Below, piece after piece: positions 9,107-17,344 of a stretch of DNA of 47,345 nucleotides. The DNA is from JAVVEH01 sp032251435 (GTDB lineage Bacteria > Verrucomicrobiota > Lentisphaeria > Oligosphaerales > MVZH01), in NCBI GenBank assembly GCA_032251435.1, contig JAVVEH010000034.1, positions 1 to 47,345 on the forward strand, given 5' to 3'. The position numbers and the translations under genes were made by a program. The first letter of the stretch is position 1; every line of letters starts with the position of its first letter. The notes under the pieces were generated by a model. The model saw nothing but the letters and a program-made list of their open reading frames with translations. It searched no databases and was not told the DNA's origin.

Positions 9107-10348
9107 TCAGGGGCGCCAATAGGCGTCGACAGCTTGTTTGGCCAGGTGGACATAGTGCCGTCCCCTCTCAAAATCGCCAAAGATGGTCCCGACTTCGCGT
9201 TGGGCGATCTCGAACAGGCAGCCGCTGGCGGCTTCGCAGACGCTCTTAAAATAAGCTGTCAGGGCCGCGTCGTTCATCGGTCCGTCACAGGTCACAAACT
9301 CGGCCCTCGGTTTGCTATAGTAAACGACACGGGTGCCGCGAAGAAATTCTCCGATTTGAGGTTCATTGTTGAAGGGAGAAACCGACAACTTGCGCAAATG
9401 TCCCCATGTTGACAGGTAGTCTGGCCAAATCGCGTCAACGCGTTCGCAACATCCATAGGAGAGCAGTCCAAACCGGTCGGCCAGCCGTTGCTGGTAGGGA
9501 AAGACAAATTCGCCGAAGGTCTCTGCTGAGACCGCCGTGGTTTCCTGAGATTCGAGGAAGCCCCAGCACTGTGTCGTCCGGGTCACGTCCTTGGCGGGCA
9601 ATTCATTGGTGAAGGCGAAGGATTCCTGGGCCAGGGGACTGAAGCCATTGGTCGGGAGCAGCAGGTGTTCCTCTTCCAGGAAGTCGTAGTACTGTTCATA
9701 AATCCGGGTCGCCATCTCCATCGCCGCGTGAATCGCCTCCGGACAGTCGAACATGGCGATGTAATAGGCTTCCATACCCATGAGATGGACGAGCGGGTTG
9801 GTGATCGCTCCCGACAAGCTGCCCATGACCATGCGCACGGGCAGAATGTCCCCCAGGATGTCTTCAATAAACGCGCGCCGGCGTTCCGTGCCTTCCCGGT
9901 CGACACCGAATGATCCCCCGCGTAGTTTGTCGATCTCCGCCGCCAGGTCGGTGATGACCGGGTCAATATGAAAGCCCTGGGGGTTGTCACCTTGAGGCCG
10001 TGTGATTCCCGGGGAGATGCCAAAGGGTTTCACATAGGCGTGCCAGGACATGTCAAAGGTCGGTGAGATCGGCGTGTCGTCGTCAAACAGTTCGCGTCCG
10101 GCCAGAGTGCTCAGGAGGGTGGCTTCGATTCGCCGCGCCTGTTCTCCTTCGCACTGGAGGCGCGGAGTGATGACCTCGTGGCGGAAGTTGGAGAACAATA
10201 ACCGAACCGGCGGAGATTCACGGCGGCCTTCCGCCTGCGCCCGCCATTTTTTCAAGATGACATCATTTTCCGGGGCGTTCGCATAGTCGAGCTGGCGTTG
10301 TGCCCGCTCCCTTAATATCCCGCGGTCCCGTGTCGAAATAGAGTTCAT
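9107..10348 (-). CDS. Uroporphyrinogen-decarboxylase-family protein (methyltransferase-like)
   Basis: A 413-residue TIM-barrel protein of the UroD/MtaA-CmuA superfamily. Many members that are not heme enzymes transfer methyl groups from methylated amines or ethers to a corrinoid protein. Seen: PLVHLMGMEAYYIAMFDCPEAIH and MEMATRIYEQYYDFLEE typical of the barrel, and a Cys pair in LLSYGCCERVDAIWP where methyltransferases carry their zinc-site His/Cys (HxC). The His is Tyr here. AAGGAA lies 6 bp before ATG 10348. No corrinoid-binding protein is adjacent. It diverges from the reductase-HypD operon, so a linked role is plausible but not shown. It is not expected to be the heme-pathway HemE. Confidence 0.72.
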   Translation of the reverse strand: MNSISTRDRGILRERAQRQLDYANAPENDVILKKWRAQAEGRRESPPVRLLFSNFRHEVITPRLQCEGEQARRIEATLLSTLAGRELFDDDTPISPTFDMSWHAYVKPFGISPGITRPQGDNPQGFHIDPVITDLAAEIDKLRGGSFGVDREGTERRRAFIEDILGDILPVRMVMGSLSGAITNPLVHLMGMEAYYIAMFDCPEAIHAAMEMATRIYEQYYDFLEEEHLLLPTNGFSPLAQESFAFTNELPAKDVTRTTQCWGFLESQETTAVSAETFGEFVFPYQQRLADRFGLLSYGCCERVDAIWPDYLSTWGHLRKLSVSPFNNEPQIGEFLRGTRVVYYSKPRAEFVTCDGPMNDAALTAYFKSVCEAASGCLFEIAQREVGTIFGDFERGRHYVHLAKQAVDAYWRP

Positions 10349-10834
10349 GTGCGTTCCTTAAATTTAGTCTGGGTGCCGACGCGCGCGTGGGCAGTGGTCC
10401 AGTCGTCCGCGCTCCCGCGTCCGTCGGCGAAAGGCGAATAACACTCAAATATAACCGTGTTTGAGGCGTTGGAACGGCCGCGGATGATAAAAAATCAGGG
10501 AATCTCACCGGAAAACACCGACTGGGTGCGAAAGTCTCTCCCTGTGACACCGGAACGCGCTCTCCGCGGTCAGGTGAGAACTTGGAGCTAGAATCCGTGT
10601 CAGAACTTTCGTTCCGCGGGGGCGCGATGGGTGTCGTCGCTCGTAATCGCTGTGACCGCCTCTGTGATTTCGACTCCGATAGCGATTTGGAAAACGTCTG
10701 ACAATCTACGGAAATGACTTGCGCCCCATGGCGATGTCAGCGGTTGTATTTAAGGCGGAACACGTATACATTACCGCTTGTTTTTCTGAAAATTGTCAGT
10801 ATGCGGAATGCCGCGTTTTTCATAGGATTTTATT
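10349..10834. other. Divergent control region of the hydroxyproline-type cluster
   Basis: A 486-bp gap between the UroD-like gene and the reductase/hypD operon with no supported gene. A weak promoter candidate reads TTGTAT (10744-10749), a 15-bp spacer, then TATACA (10765-10770). A small hairpin GCGG-AATG-CCGC lies near 10804-10815, just ahead of the reductase gene's ribosome-binding site. The long gap between divergent units makes regulated transcription likely, but no regulator gene is present in the cluster. Confidence 0.4.
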
Positions 10835-11821
10835 ATGGCTTTACTCCTTTCAGCTAATGATGTTCGCCAGGCCCTGCCGATCAAAGACGCCATTGAGACC
10901 TCACGCGAGGCGTTCAGGGAGTTGGCTCTTGGCAATGTGAACATGCCCCTGCGGATTCATTTAAAGACTCTGCCTGACGATGGTGATATTTTGGTGATGC
11001 CCTCTCATATCCCGCAGACCGGGATGGTGGGGGTGAAACTTGTCAAAATTTTCAAGGCCAACCCGGCCCGGGGATTGCCCTTTATCCAGGGCTTGGTCAT
11101 TGTCAGCGATGACAGCAATGGGGCCATTTTGGCCATTATGGACGGTGCCGCTTTGACGGCGTTGCGCACGGGCGCCGCGAGCGGGCTGGCCACGGATCTA
11201 TTGGCCCGTAAAGAGTCGCGGGTCGTGGCCGTTTTCGGGGCTGGGGTTCAGGCGCGCACGCAGTTGGACGCGGTGCGCTCGGTGCGCGACATTCGTGAAG
11301 TCAGGATTCACGATCACGTCCCCGGTGCCGCCGACCGGTTCGCCCGTAAACTGGAAGCTGAAACCGGCCTTTCGGCCCGGGGGGTTGATTCCGGCCGGGA
11401 AGCGCTGGACGGCGCCGACATTGTCTGCGCCGCGACAACCTCGCCGGTTCCCGTGTTTCGTGACGTGGACGTGGGACCTGGCACCCACATCAACGCCATC
11501 GGTTCTTTCCGGCCTGAAGTCCAGGAGATCTGCGAGGGGACGGTGGTGCGCAGCAAGACGGTTGTCGACCTCAAAGAGATGGCTTTGGCCGAGTCTGGCG
11601 ATTTGATCATTCCGATTCAGCGGGGTCTGATGACAGAGAAGGACATCCATGGTGATCTCGGGGATGTCCTGATCGGGCGGCTGCCCGGGCGGGAAAATGA
11701 TGAGGAAATCACCTTGTTCAAATCCGTGGGACTGGCGATGCAGGATCTGGCGGCCGCCGCCCGAATCATTGAAAACTGCCGAACGATGAATATCGGCACG
11801 ACATTCTCTTTCCAGGACTGA
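10835..11821 (+). CDS. Ornithine cyclodeaminase / mu-crystallin family imine reductase
   Basis: A 328-residue NAD(P)-dependent enzyme of the OCD/mu-crystallin family. Seen: VGVKLVKIF (substrate-carboxylate Lys region), ALRTGAASGLATDLLAR, the dinucleotide motif VAVFGAGVQARTQLDAV and ADIVCAATTS. Where true ornithine cyclodeaminases have a GGDCPGK-type motif with the catalytic Asp, this protein has AIGSFRPEVQE. It therefore fits ketimine/imine reductases (mu-crystallin type) rather than a deaminating cyclase. AGGA lies 7 bp before ATG 10835. It sits 5 bp ahead of the HypD-like gene. HypD makes pyrroline-5-carboxylate, so the inferred job is reduction of that cyclic imine to proline in place of ProC. 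Confidence 0.82.
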   Translation: MALLLSANDVRQALPIKDAIETSREAFRELALGNVNMPLRIHLKTLPDDGDILVMPSHIPQTGMVGVKLVKIFKANPARGLPFIQGLVIVSDDSNGAILAIMDGAALTALRTGAASGLATDLLARKESRVVAVFGAGVQARTQLDAVRSVRDIREVRIHDHVPGAADRFARKLEAETGLSARGVDSGREALDGADIVCAATTSPVPVFRDVDVGPGTHINAIGSFRPEVQEICEGTVVRSKTVVDLKEMALAESGDLIIPIQRGLMTEKDIHGDLGDVLIGRLPGRENDEEITLFKSVGLAMQDLAAAARIIENCRTMNIGTTFSFQD

Positions 11822-11826
11822 GTATC

Positions 11827-14289
11827 ATGATCGCTCCAAGAAAACACACGACGGATGGTCCCCAGCGGGCTCCCGGATCCGAAGGGAACTATTATCCGGC
11901 CCCCGAACCGGATGCCATTGGCCCGGGAATGAACCCGCGTATCCAACGTCTGCGCAAAGCCAGTTACGAGGCGACACCGTCGCTGTCCATTGAACGGGCG
12001 TTGATTGAAACGGCGTTTTATAAGGAAAACTACGGCAAATATTCGATGCCGGTTCTCCGGGCGTTGAATTTTATGGAGCTGTGCCGGCGCAAGACGATTT
12101 ATATCGGCGATGATGAACTGATTGTCGGGGAACGGGGGCCGCGCCCAAAGGCGGTGCCGACCTTTCCGGAATTGACCTGCCATAGTGTCGAGGATTTTCA
12201 TGTTCTCAACAGCCGGGAGATGCAACCCTATCACATCAGCCAGGAGGACATCGACACCTACGAACGGGAAGTCATTCCGTACTGGCGGGGCCGGACGATG
12301 CGTGAGCGGATTTTCAGCCACGTTCCTGAAAGCTGGCGCGCCCCGTATGAAGCGGGCTTGTTCACCGAGTTTATGGAGCAACGGGCGCCGGGACACACCT
12401 CTCTTGACGGCAAGATTTACCAGCGGGGAATGCTTGATTTTAAACAGGAGATCACCGAGCGGCTCGCGGCGCTTGACTATTTGAATGATCCCGAGGCCAC
12501 AGACAAGGCCGAGGAACTTCAAGCCATGGCGATTTCGTGCGACGCGGTGATCGTCTTCGCTGAACGCCATGCGGATTTAGCGGAGAACATGGCCGCGGAG
12601 ACGAAGGACGAGCGTCGGCGGGCGGAACTGCTCACCATCGCCAAGGTCTGCCGGCGGGTTCCCGCGCGTGCGCCGCGGACCTTCCATGAGGCCATTCAGA
12701 TGTATTGGTTCACCCATTTGGGCACCATTACCGAACTGAACGGCTGGGACGCCATGAACCCCGGGCATTTTGATCAGCACCTGGCGCCTTTCTACGAGCG
12801 GGATGTGGCCGCCGGCGCGCTGACCCGCGATGAGGCGAAAGAACTTCTGGCCTGTTTTTGTATCAAGGTCAATAACCACACCGCCCCCCCGAAGGTGGGT
12901 ATCACCGCCAAAGAAAGCGGCACCTATAACGATTTCACCAACATCAATATCGGTGGTGTCAGAGGGGATGGCTCGGACGGCACCAGCGACGTTTCCTACA
13001 TCCTGCTTGAGGTGATCGAGGATCTTCACTTGCTGCAACCGGGTAATTCGGTTCATATCTCGGCCAAAACACCCGACACATTCCTGCATGCCGCCTGCCG
13101 GTTGATCCGCCAGGGGCACGGGTATCCGTCCGTTTTCAATCCCGACGTGTATGTCATGGAACTCATCCGGCAGGGGAAGAGCCTCACGGACGCCCGTGAG
13201 GGCGGTTGCAGCGGTTGCATTGAAGTGGGAGCGTTTGGCAAGGAGGCCTATCTTCTCACAGGCTATCTCAATGTGCCGAAGATTTTCGAGGTGACGCTGA
13301 ACAACGGCGTTGATCCGGTGACGGGAAAAACCGTCGGCATCAGCACTGGCGATCCCCGCACGTTTGAAAACTTTGAGGCGTTGTATACCGCCTTCCATCA
13401 GCAGTTGACCTACATTGTCGATCAAAAAATCCGGGTCAGCAACTATATCGACCGCATGTTCGCCCGTTACTATCCGGCTCCCTTTCTGTCGGTTGTGATT
13501 GAGGATTGTATCGCCAAGGGACGTGATTATTACAACAGCGGGCCCCGGTACAACACCAACTATATCCAATGCTGCGGGCTGGGCACCGTCGCCGACAGTT
13601 TGCTGGCGGTGAAGACACATGTCTTCGATCAAGGGCGGTACGGCATGGATGACCTGCTTAAGGCGTTGTCAACCAATTTCGCGGATAACGAAGTCATGCG
13701 TCAGACGCTGCTGAATCGGACACCCTTTTTCGGCAATGACGACGAGGAAGCCGACAGCATGGCGGTGCGGGTTTACAATGATCTGATCGCGGCGATTGAG
13801 GGAAAACCGAACACCCGTGGCGGCGTGTTTCATTTGAATATGCTGTCGACCACCTGCCATATCTACTTTGGCAAAGTCTTGGGCGCGACCCCGAATGGCC
13901 GCCTGGCGGGCAAATCGATTTCGGACGGGACATCGCCGTCCCATGGCGCTGACACCCATGGCCCCGCGGCGGTGATCAAGTCACTTGGCAAGCTCGATCA
14001 AATTCAGTCAGGCGGAACCCTGCTCAATCAGCGGTTTCTGCCAAGTCTGCTGAGAACCGATAACGATATTAAAAAACTGGGCCATTTGATCCGCTCGTAT
14101 TTCACCATGGGCGGGCATCATATCCAGTTCAACATCGTCGACACCGCCACCCTCAAAGCCGCTCAGGAATGTCCGGAAGACTACAAGGATTTGCTGGTGC
14201 GCATGGCCGGGTACAGCGACTACTTTAACGATATGAACGAAGATCTTCAGCAGGAGATCATCGAGCGTACCCAGAATGAGTGTTTTTGA
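11827..14289 (+). CDS. hypD: Glycyl radical enzyme, trans-4-hydroxy-L-proline dehydratase type
   Basis: An 820-residue glycyl radical enzyme of the pyruvate-formate-lyase fold. The thiyl Cys464 lies in GGCSGCIEVG with Glu466 two residues on. The radical Gly795 is in VRMAGYSDYF near the C terminus. The hydroxyproline dehydratase (HypD) active-site residues, as I recall them for the C. difficile enzyme (F152, H160, D278, S334, F340, C434, E436, Y450, T645, G765), all match here at a constant offset of +30: F182, H190, D308, S364, F370, C464, E466, Y480, T675, G795. That agreement argues for dehydration of trans-4-hydroxy-L-proline to pyrroline-5-carboxylate. The offset fits a longer N terminus. 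The activase gene follows after 9 bp. The enzyme is oxygen-sensitive, so the host should be anaerobic. Confidence 0.9.
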   Translation: MIAPRKHTTDGPQRAPGSEGNYYPAPEPDAIGPGMNPRIQRLRKASYEATPSLSIERALIETAFYKENYGKYSMPVLRALNFMELCRRKTIYIGDDELIVGERGPRPKAVPTFPELTCHSVEDFHVLNSREMQPYHISQEDIDTYEREVIPYWRGRTMRERIFSHVPESWRAPYEAGLFTEFMEQRAPGHTSLDGKIYQRGMLDFKQEITERLAALDYLNDPEATDKAEELQAMAISCDAVIVFAERHADLAENMAAETKDERRRAELLTIAKVCRRVPARAPRTFHEAIQMYWFTHLGTITELNGWDAMNPGHFDQHLAPFYERDVAAGALTRDEAKELLACFCIKVNNHTAPPKVGITAKESGTYNDFTNINIGGVRGDGSDGTSDVSYILLEVIEDLHLLQPGNSVHISAKTPDTFLHAACRLIRQGHGYPSVFNPDVYVMELIRQGKSLTDAREGGCSGCIEVGAFGKEAYLLTGYLNVPKIFEVTLNNGVDPVTGKTVGISTGDPRTFENFEALYTAFHQQLTYIVDQKIRVSNYIDRMFARYYPAPFLSVVIEDCIAKGRDYYNSGPRYNTNYIQCCGLGTVADSLLAVKTHVFDQGRYGMDDLLKALSTNFADNEVMRQTLLNRTPFFGNDDEEADSMAVRVYNDLIAAIEGKPNTRGGVFHLNMLSTTCHIYFGKVLGATPNGRLAGKSISDGTSPSHGADTHGPAAVIKSLGKLDQIQSGGTLLNQRFLPSLLRTDNDIKKLGHLIRSYFTMGGHHIQFNIVDTATLKAAQECPEDYKDLLVRMAGYSDYFNDMNEDLQQEIIERTQNECF

Positions 14290-14298
14290 GGGCGCCCC

Positions 14299-15201
14299 AT
14301 GGGGATGGTTTTTGACATTAAACGTTTCGCGATTCACGACGGGCCGGGCATTCGGGTGACCGTTTTCTTCAAGGGGTGCCCGTTGCGCTGCGCCTGGTGC
14401 CACAATCCGGAAAGTATCTTCCCGGGCCGCCAGGTGATGTACACGGCGGGAAAGTGCATTGGTTGCGGACTCTGCGTCGAGGCCTGCCCCGAGAACGCCT
14501 GTCGTCTGGGTGTCGGCGGCTTGACTGTCGATGTTTCCGCCTGCGCGCTCTGCGGGGCGTGTGTGGATGCCTGTCCCGCCCGGGCGCTGGAGATGGTCGG
14601 CCAGGACATGACTGTGGCGGAGGTGCTGGCTGAGGTGGAAAAGGATCGGACACTGATCGACCAGTCCGGCGGCGGGGTCACGTTCTCCGGGGGGGAGCCG
14701 TTGAGTCAGCCGGTCTTCCTCAAAGAATTGCTCCAGGCGTGCGGGGAGCGTGGCCTGCACCGCGCGGTTGACACCGCTGGGCAAAGCCCAACCCGCACGT
14801 TGCTTGATGTGGCGAAGCACACGGACTATTTCCTGTTTGACCTGAAGATGATTGATCCTGACCGCCATAAACAGTGGACCGGTTGTGATAACACACTCAT
14901 TTTAAAAAATCTTCAATCTCTGGCCGAGACCGACGCGCGCGTCGAAATTCGCATGCCGTTGATTGGGGGCGTGAATTGTGACACCGCGGCGGTTGAGGCG
15001 GCCGCGGCGTTTGTCGCGTCACTGCCCGGCAGCCCGCGGCCCGTTTCTCTGCTGCCGTTTCATAATCTGGCCACCGCCAAAGGTGTCAAGCTTAGAGAAC
15101 CCCGGGATTTGACCGGCCTTTCCGAGCCTGAGCCCGCCACAATTGACCGTGTTGTCGCTCAATTCGCCGCCTATGGGCTTTCAGCCACAGTGGGCGGGTA
15201 G
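14299..15201 (+). CDS. hypE: Glycyl-radical enzyme activating protein (radical SAM)
   Basis: A 300-residue radical SAM activase that abstracts H from the glycine of the upstream HypD-like enzyme. Seen: FKGCPLRCAWCHNPES (CxxxCxxC for the SAM 4Fe-4S cluster), then two ferredoxin-like clusters (CIGCGLCVEACP and CALCGACVDACP), as in activases of dehydratase-type glycyl radical enzymes, and GGGVTFSGGEP (SAM-binding GGE). GAGG lies 7 bp before ATG 14299. A second in-frame ATG is at 14305. The 9-bp gap to hypD and the order enzyme-activase are the normal arrangement. The symbol is given by association with hypD. Confidence 0.9.
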   Translation: MGMVFDIKRFAIHDGPGIRVTVFFKGCPLRCAWCHNPESIFPGRQVMYTAGKCIGCGLCVEACPENACRLGVGGLTVDVSACALCGACVDACPARALEMVGQDMTVAEVLAEVEKDRTLIDQSGGGVTFSGGEPLSQPVFLKELLQACGERGLHRAVDTAGQSPTRTLLDVAKHTDYFLFDLKMIDPDRHKQWTGCDNTLILKNLQSLAETDARVEIRMPLIGGVNCDTAAVEAAAAFVASLPGSPRPVSLLPFHNLATAKGVKLREPRDLTGLSEPEPATIDRVVAQFAAYGLSATVGG

Positions 15202-15209
15202 CTCAAAAC

Positions 15210-16112
15210 ATGCCTGAGGCAACGGTCAATTCCAGCCGCCAGCGGCGCTCTGACCTGTACGGATTGGCCGCCGTGTTTTGCTGGTCGACCGTGGCCACGG
15301 CCTTTAAGCTTAGTCTCGCCCACCTGACCCCTCCCCAGTTGCTGTTGGTTTCATCCATCGTCTGCTGGCTTTTTCTCGGGAGTATATTGGCCTGGCGTGG
15401 AACGCTTGGGATGGCGCTCTTCACGCTGAGGGGGTATAGCCGCCTGTCCCTGCTGATGGGAGCGATCAATCCATGCCTGTACTACTTGGTGCTGTTCGGG
15501 GCCTATGCGATGCTCCCCGCGCAGGAGGCGCAAGCGATCAATTACAGCTGGGCCTTGACCCTGTCGCTGCTGGCGGTGCCTCTGCTCGGCCACGCGCTGC
15601 GTCGGCGGGAGCTTTTGACCGCGCTTATATCCTATGCCGGTGTCGTGGTTATCGCCACCCGCGGCCAGGTGACACGGTTGGAATTCGCCAGTCCACTCGG
15701 GGTGACTCTAGCAGTGCTCAGCACCGTGTTGTGGTCATTATACTGGATTTTGAACACGCGGGACACCCGTGATCCCGTCACCGCTCTGTTTTTGAATTTC
15801 ACCATGGCGTTGCCGATTCTGACGCTCTACTGTTGGCTCACGGGGGAATTGACCGATATTCCCAGGCGCGGCCTGCCCGGCGCGGCCTATGTGGGCCTGT
15901 TTGAAATGGGTGTCAGTTTTGTGCTGTGGTCGAAAGCCATGAAACTGACCGCCAGCGCCGCGCGCACCGCCACCCTTATTTTCATTTCCCCCGTCCTGTC
16001 CCTGGCGCTCATCGCCACCGTGCTGCGTGAACCGATCCGCGTGTCAACGCTGGTCGGGCTGGGGTTGATTCTCACCGGTGTCGCCCTGCAACGCGTGAGA
16101 CCGAGGCGTTGA
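15210..16112 (+). CDS. EamA/DMT-superfamily transporter
   Basis: A 300-residue protein with about ten hydrophobic helices in two EamA repeats. Conserved pieces are AVFCWSTVATAFKL near the start, AQEAQAINYSWALTLSL, and, in the second repeat, SKAMKLTASAARTATLIFISPVLSL. Drug/metabolite transporters move amino acids, sugars or metabolites, often outward. It begins 8 bp after the activase stop and is probably in the same operon. Import of hydroxyproline or export of proline or by-products are both possible. The ribosome-binding site is weak. Confidence 0.82.
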   Translation: MPEATVNSSRQRRSDLYGLAAVFCWSTVATAFKLSLAHLTPPQLLLVSSIVCWLFLGSILAWRGTLGMALFTLRGYSRLSLLMGAINPCLYYLVLFGAYAMLPAQEAQAINYSWALTLSLLAVPLLGHALRRRELLTALISYAGVVVIATRGQVTRLEFASPLGVTLAVLSTVLWSLYWILNTRDTRDPVTALFLNFTMALPILTLYCWLTGELTDIPRRGLPGAAYVGLFEMGVSFVLWSKAMKLTASAARTATLIFISPVLSLALIATVLREPIRVSTLVGLGLILTGVALQRVRPRR

Positions 16113-16180
16113 CTAAGAACCACGATCCGGCCTCTGTATAAATCAGCCGGCTGGTCACGCCAAAATGACGATTCAGTCGT

Positions 16181-16208
16181 TTGTTCATTTTTCAGCTCAT
16201 GCTATAGT
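16181..16208 (+). promoter_or_regulatory. Candidate sigma-70 promoter of kdsB
   Basis: TTGTTC (16181-16186), a 16-bp spacer and TATAGT (16203-16208). It would start transcription near 16215, 37 bp before the chosen kdsB start and downstream of the first in-frame ATG (16165). It therefore also argues against the longest reading of kdsB. Confidence 0.5.
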
Positions 16209-16251
16209 GACGGACGATGAAAGGTCAAAAATCTGTATGCAGGAATTTCTC

Positions 16252-16992
16252 ATGTCGCACGATCACCGGACAGTCGCTGTTATTCCCGCGCGCCATGCGA
16301 GCACGCGGTTCCCTGGTAAACCCTTGGCGGTTATCGCTGGCAAACCCATGGTTCAATGGGTCTATGAAAAAGCGCGCGGGGCCGCCTCCGTGGACGAGGT
16401 CATCGTGGCGACAGATGATCAGAGAATCATTGACGCGGTCGCCGCTTTTGGCGGCCGGGCGGTGATGACCTCGCCGGACCACCTGACCGGTACGGATCGT
16501 ATCGCTGAAGCGGTCAAGGAGCTGGATGCGGATCTCATTGTCAATATTCAGGGCGATGAACCCCTGGTTCCCTCGGATGTGGTGGACCGCCTGGTGGCGG
16601 CGATGCGGTCGTCGGGCGCCGAGATGGGGACGGTCGCCGTCCCCTTTGAATATTCCGCCAACGCCCCGGAAAATCCGAACGCGGTGAAAGTCGTCACGGA
16701 CAGTAATGGCTTCGCATTGTATTTCAGCCGGTCGCTGATTCCCTTTCCCCGTGCGGGGGGGCGGCCGGTTGAACCCCTGCTGCACTGGGGGCTCTACGCT
16801 TACCGGCGTGACTTTTTATATGATTTCGTCTCCTGGCCGCCCGGCCGTCTGGAACAGTGTGAAATGCTGGAACAACTTCGGGCGCTGGAAAACGGCGCCC
16901 GGATCATGGTGATTCAAGCGGCGGTGCGGAGTATCGGCGTGGACACCCCGGAGGATGTCGCCAAGGTGGAAGGCGCGTTGCTTTCATTGTGA
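16252..16992 (+). CDS. kdsB: 3-deoxy-manno-octulosonate cytidylyltransferase
   Basis: A 246-residue cytoplasmic enzyme that activates KDO to CMP-KDO for LPS inner-core synthesis. E. coli KdsB is 248 residues, so length fits. Seen: VAVIPARHASTRFPGKPL (nucleotide-binding start), VATDDQRI, NIQGDEPLV (metal/sugar site), HWGLYAYRRDFL and QLRALENGARI. In-frame ATGs at 16165 and 16237 would add 29 or 5 residues. ATG 16252 has AGGA 8 bp upstream, begins just before the first beta strand and lies downstream of a promoter-like sequence. It stands alone between the accessory cluster and the riboflavin operon, and shows that the host makes KDO-containing LPS. Confidence 0.95.
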   Translation: MSHDHRTVAVIPARHASTRFPGKPLAVIAGKPMVQWVYEKARGAASVDEVIVATDDQRIIDAVAAFGGRAVMTSPDHLTGTDRIAEAVKELDADLIVNIQGDEPLVPSDVVDRLVAAMRSSGAEMGTVAVPFEYSANAPENPNAVKVVTDSNGFALYFSRSLIPFPRAGGRPVEPLLHWGLYAYRRDFLYDFVSWPPGRLEQCEMLEQLRALENGARIMVIQAAVRSIGVDTPEDVAKVEGALLSL

Positions 16993-17004
16993 TTTGGGGA
17001 TGTC

Positions 17005-17030
17005 TCTTATGCGTCTCCATAAGACTTTTG
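17005..17030 (+). terminator. Hairpin downstream of kdsB
   Basis: A perfect 7-bp inverted repeat (TCTTATG, 6-nt loop, CATAAGA; 17005-17024) followed by CTTTTG. The stem is A/T-rich and the T run is short, so it is a weak intrinsic terminator candidate ahead of the rib operon promoter. Confidence 0.4.
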
Positions 17031-17072
17031 ATAGTACTATGGGTCTTTTATGCGCATGGTCACTGAAAAAAC

Positions 17073-17102
17073 TTGGCAAGGCCCTTTTTGGCTTTATATT
17101 AT
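17073..17102 (+). promoter_or_regulatory. Candidate promoter of the rib operon
   Basis: TTGGCA (17073-17078) is followed by TATATT (17095-17100, 16-bp spacer) or TATTAT (17097-17102, 18-bp spacer). Either would start transcription just before the FMN riboswitch at 17115, as expected for a riboswitch-led transcript. Confidence 0.6.
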
Positions 17103-17114
17103 GAACCTTGATAT

Positions 17115-17236
17115 GTCTTCAGGGCCGGGCGCAATTCCCGGACCGGCGGTGACAGCCCGCGAACCGATGCCCCCGGCGTCTTGGTTGACACGGTGAGATT
17201 CCGTGGCCGACAGTTACAGTCTGGATGGGAGAAGAC
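17115..17236 (+). promoter_or_regulatory. FMN riboswitch (RFN element)
   Basis: All landmark blocks of the RFN aptamer are present in order: P1 stem GTCTTC (17115-17120) pairing with GAAGAC (17231-17236), AGGGCCGGGCGCAATTCCCG, GACCGGCGGT, CAGCCCGCGA, the hairpin GGTGAGATTCC, CCGACAGT and AGTCTGGATGGGAGAAG. It precedes ribBA, the first gene of a riboflavin operon. FMN binding should lower expression when flavin is plentiful. Confidence 0.97.
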
Positions 17237-17247
17237 GACTGGCGTGA

Positions 17248-17288
17248 GGCGCGATTTCCGCGCCCCCGCGGTTTTCCTTCCCTTCCTT
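17248..17288 (+). promoter_or_regulatory. Likely expression platform of the FMN riboswitch
   Basis: Eleven bases after the aptamer lies a perfect hairpin GGCGCG-ATTTC-CGCGCC (17248-17264) without a good T run. A pyrimidine tract (17272-17288) follows. It is partly complementary to the ribBA ribosome-binding region (AAAGGACGGGAAAA, 17328-17341). Control could be by RBS masking or by weak termination; sequence alone does not decide. Confidence 0.45.
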
Positions 17289-17344
17289 GACAGTGTCCCT
17301 GAAAAGATCGGTGTGAACGCGCTGTTTAAAGGACGGGAAAATCT

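Noticed and set aside
9107..10348. hemE (uroporphyrinogen decarboxylase of heme synthesis)
   Set aside because: The N terminus lacks the usual HemE substrate-binding start, length is greater, and there is no tetrapyrrole gene nearby; the broader methyltransferase-like family fits better.
7788..10770. Shared operator (ACGTATA core) before the GH4 gene and the hypD operon
   Set aside because: Only seven bases are shared, the symmetry differs and no regulator gene is nearby; chance is the simpler explanation.
10835..11821. Calling the gene a true ornithine cyclodeaminase
   Set aside because: The motif carrying the catalytic Asp in ornithine cyclodeaminases is replaced by GSFRPEVQE, which fits mu-crystallin-type imine reductases.
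11827..14289. Other glycyl radical enzymes (pyruvate formate-lyase, glycerol dehydratase, choline TMA-lyase)
   Set aside because: A single active-site Cys followed by Glu excludes PFL (adjacent Cys-Cys). The specific HypD residues all align at one constant offset, which the other dehydratases would not be expected to match.
16165..16251. Longer N terminus of kdsB from ATG 16165
   Set aside because: A promoter-like TTGTTC-16-TATAGT lies inside this stretch, and homologues begin at the nucleotide-binding strand; ATG 16252 has the better ribosome-binding site.
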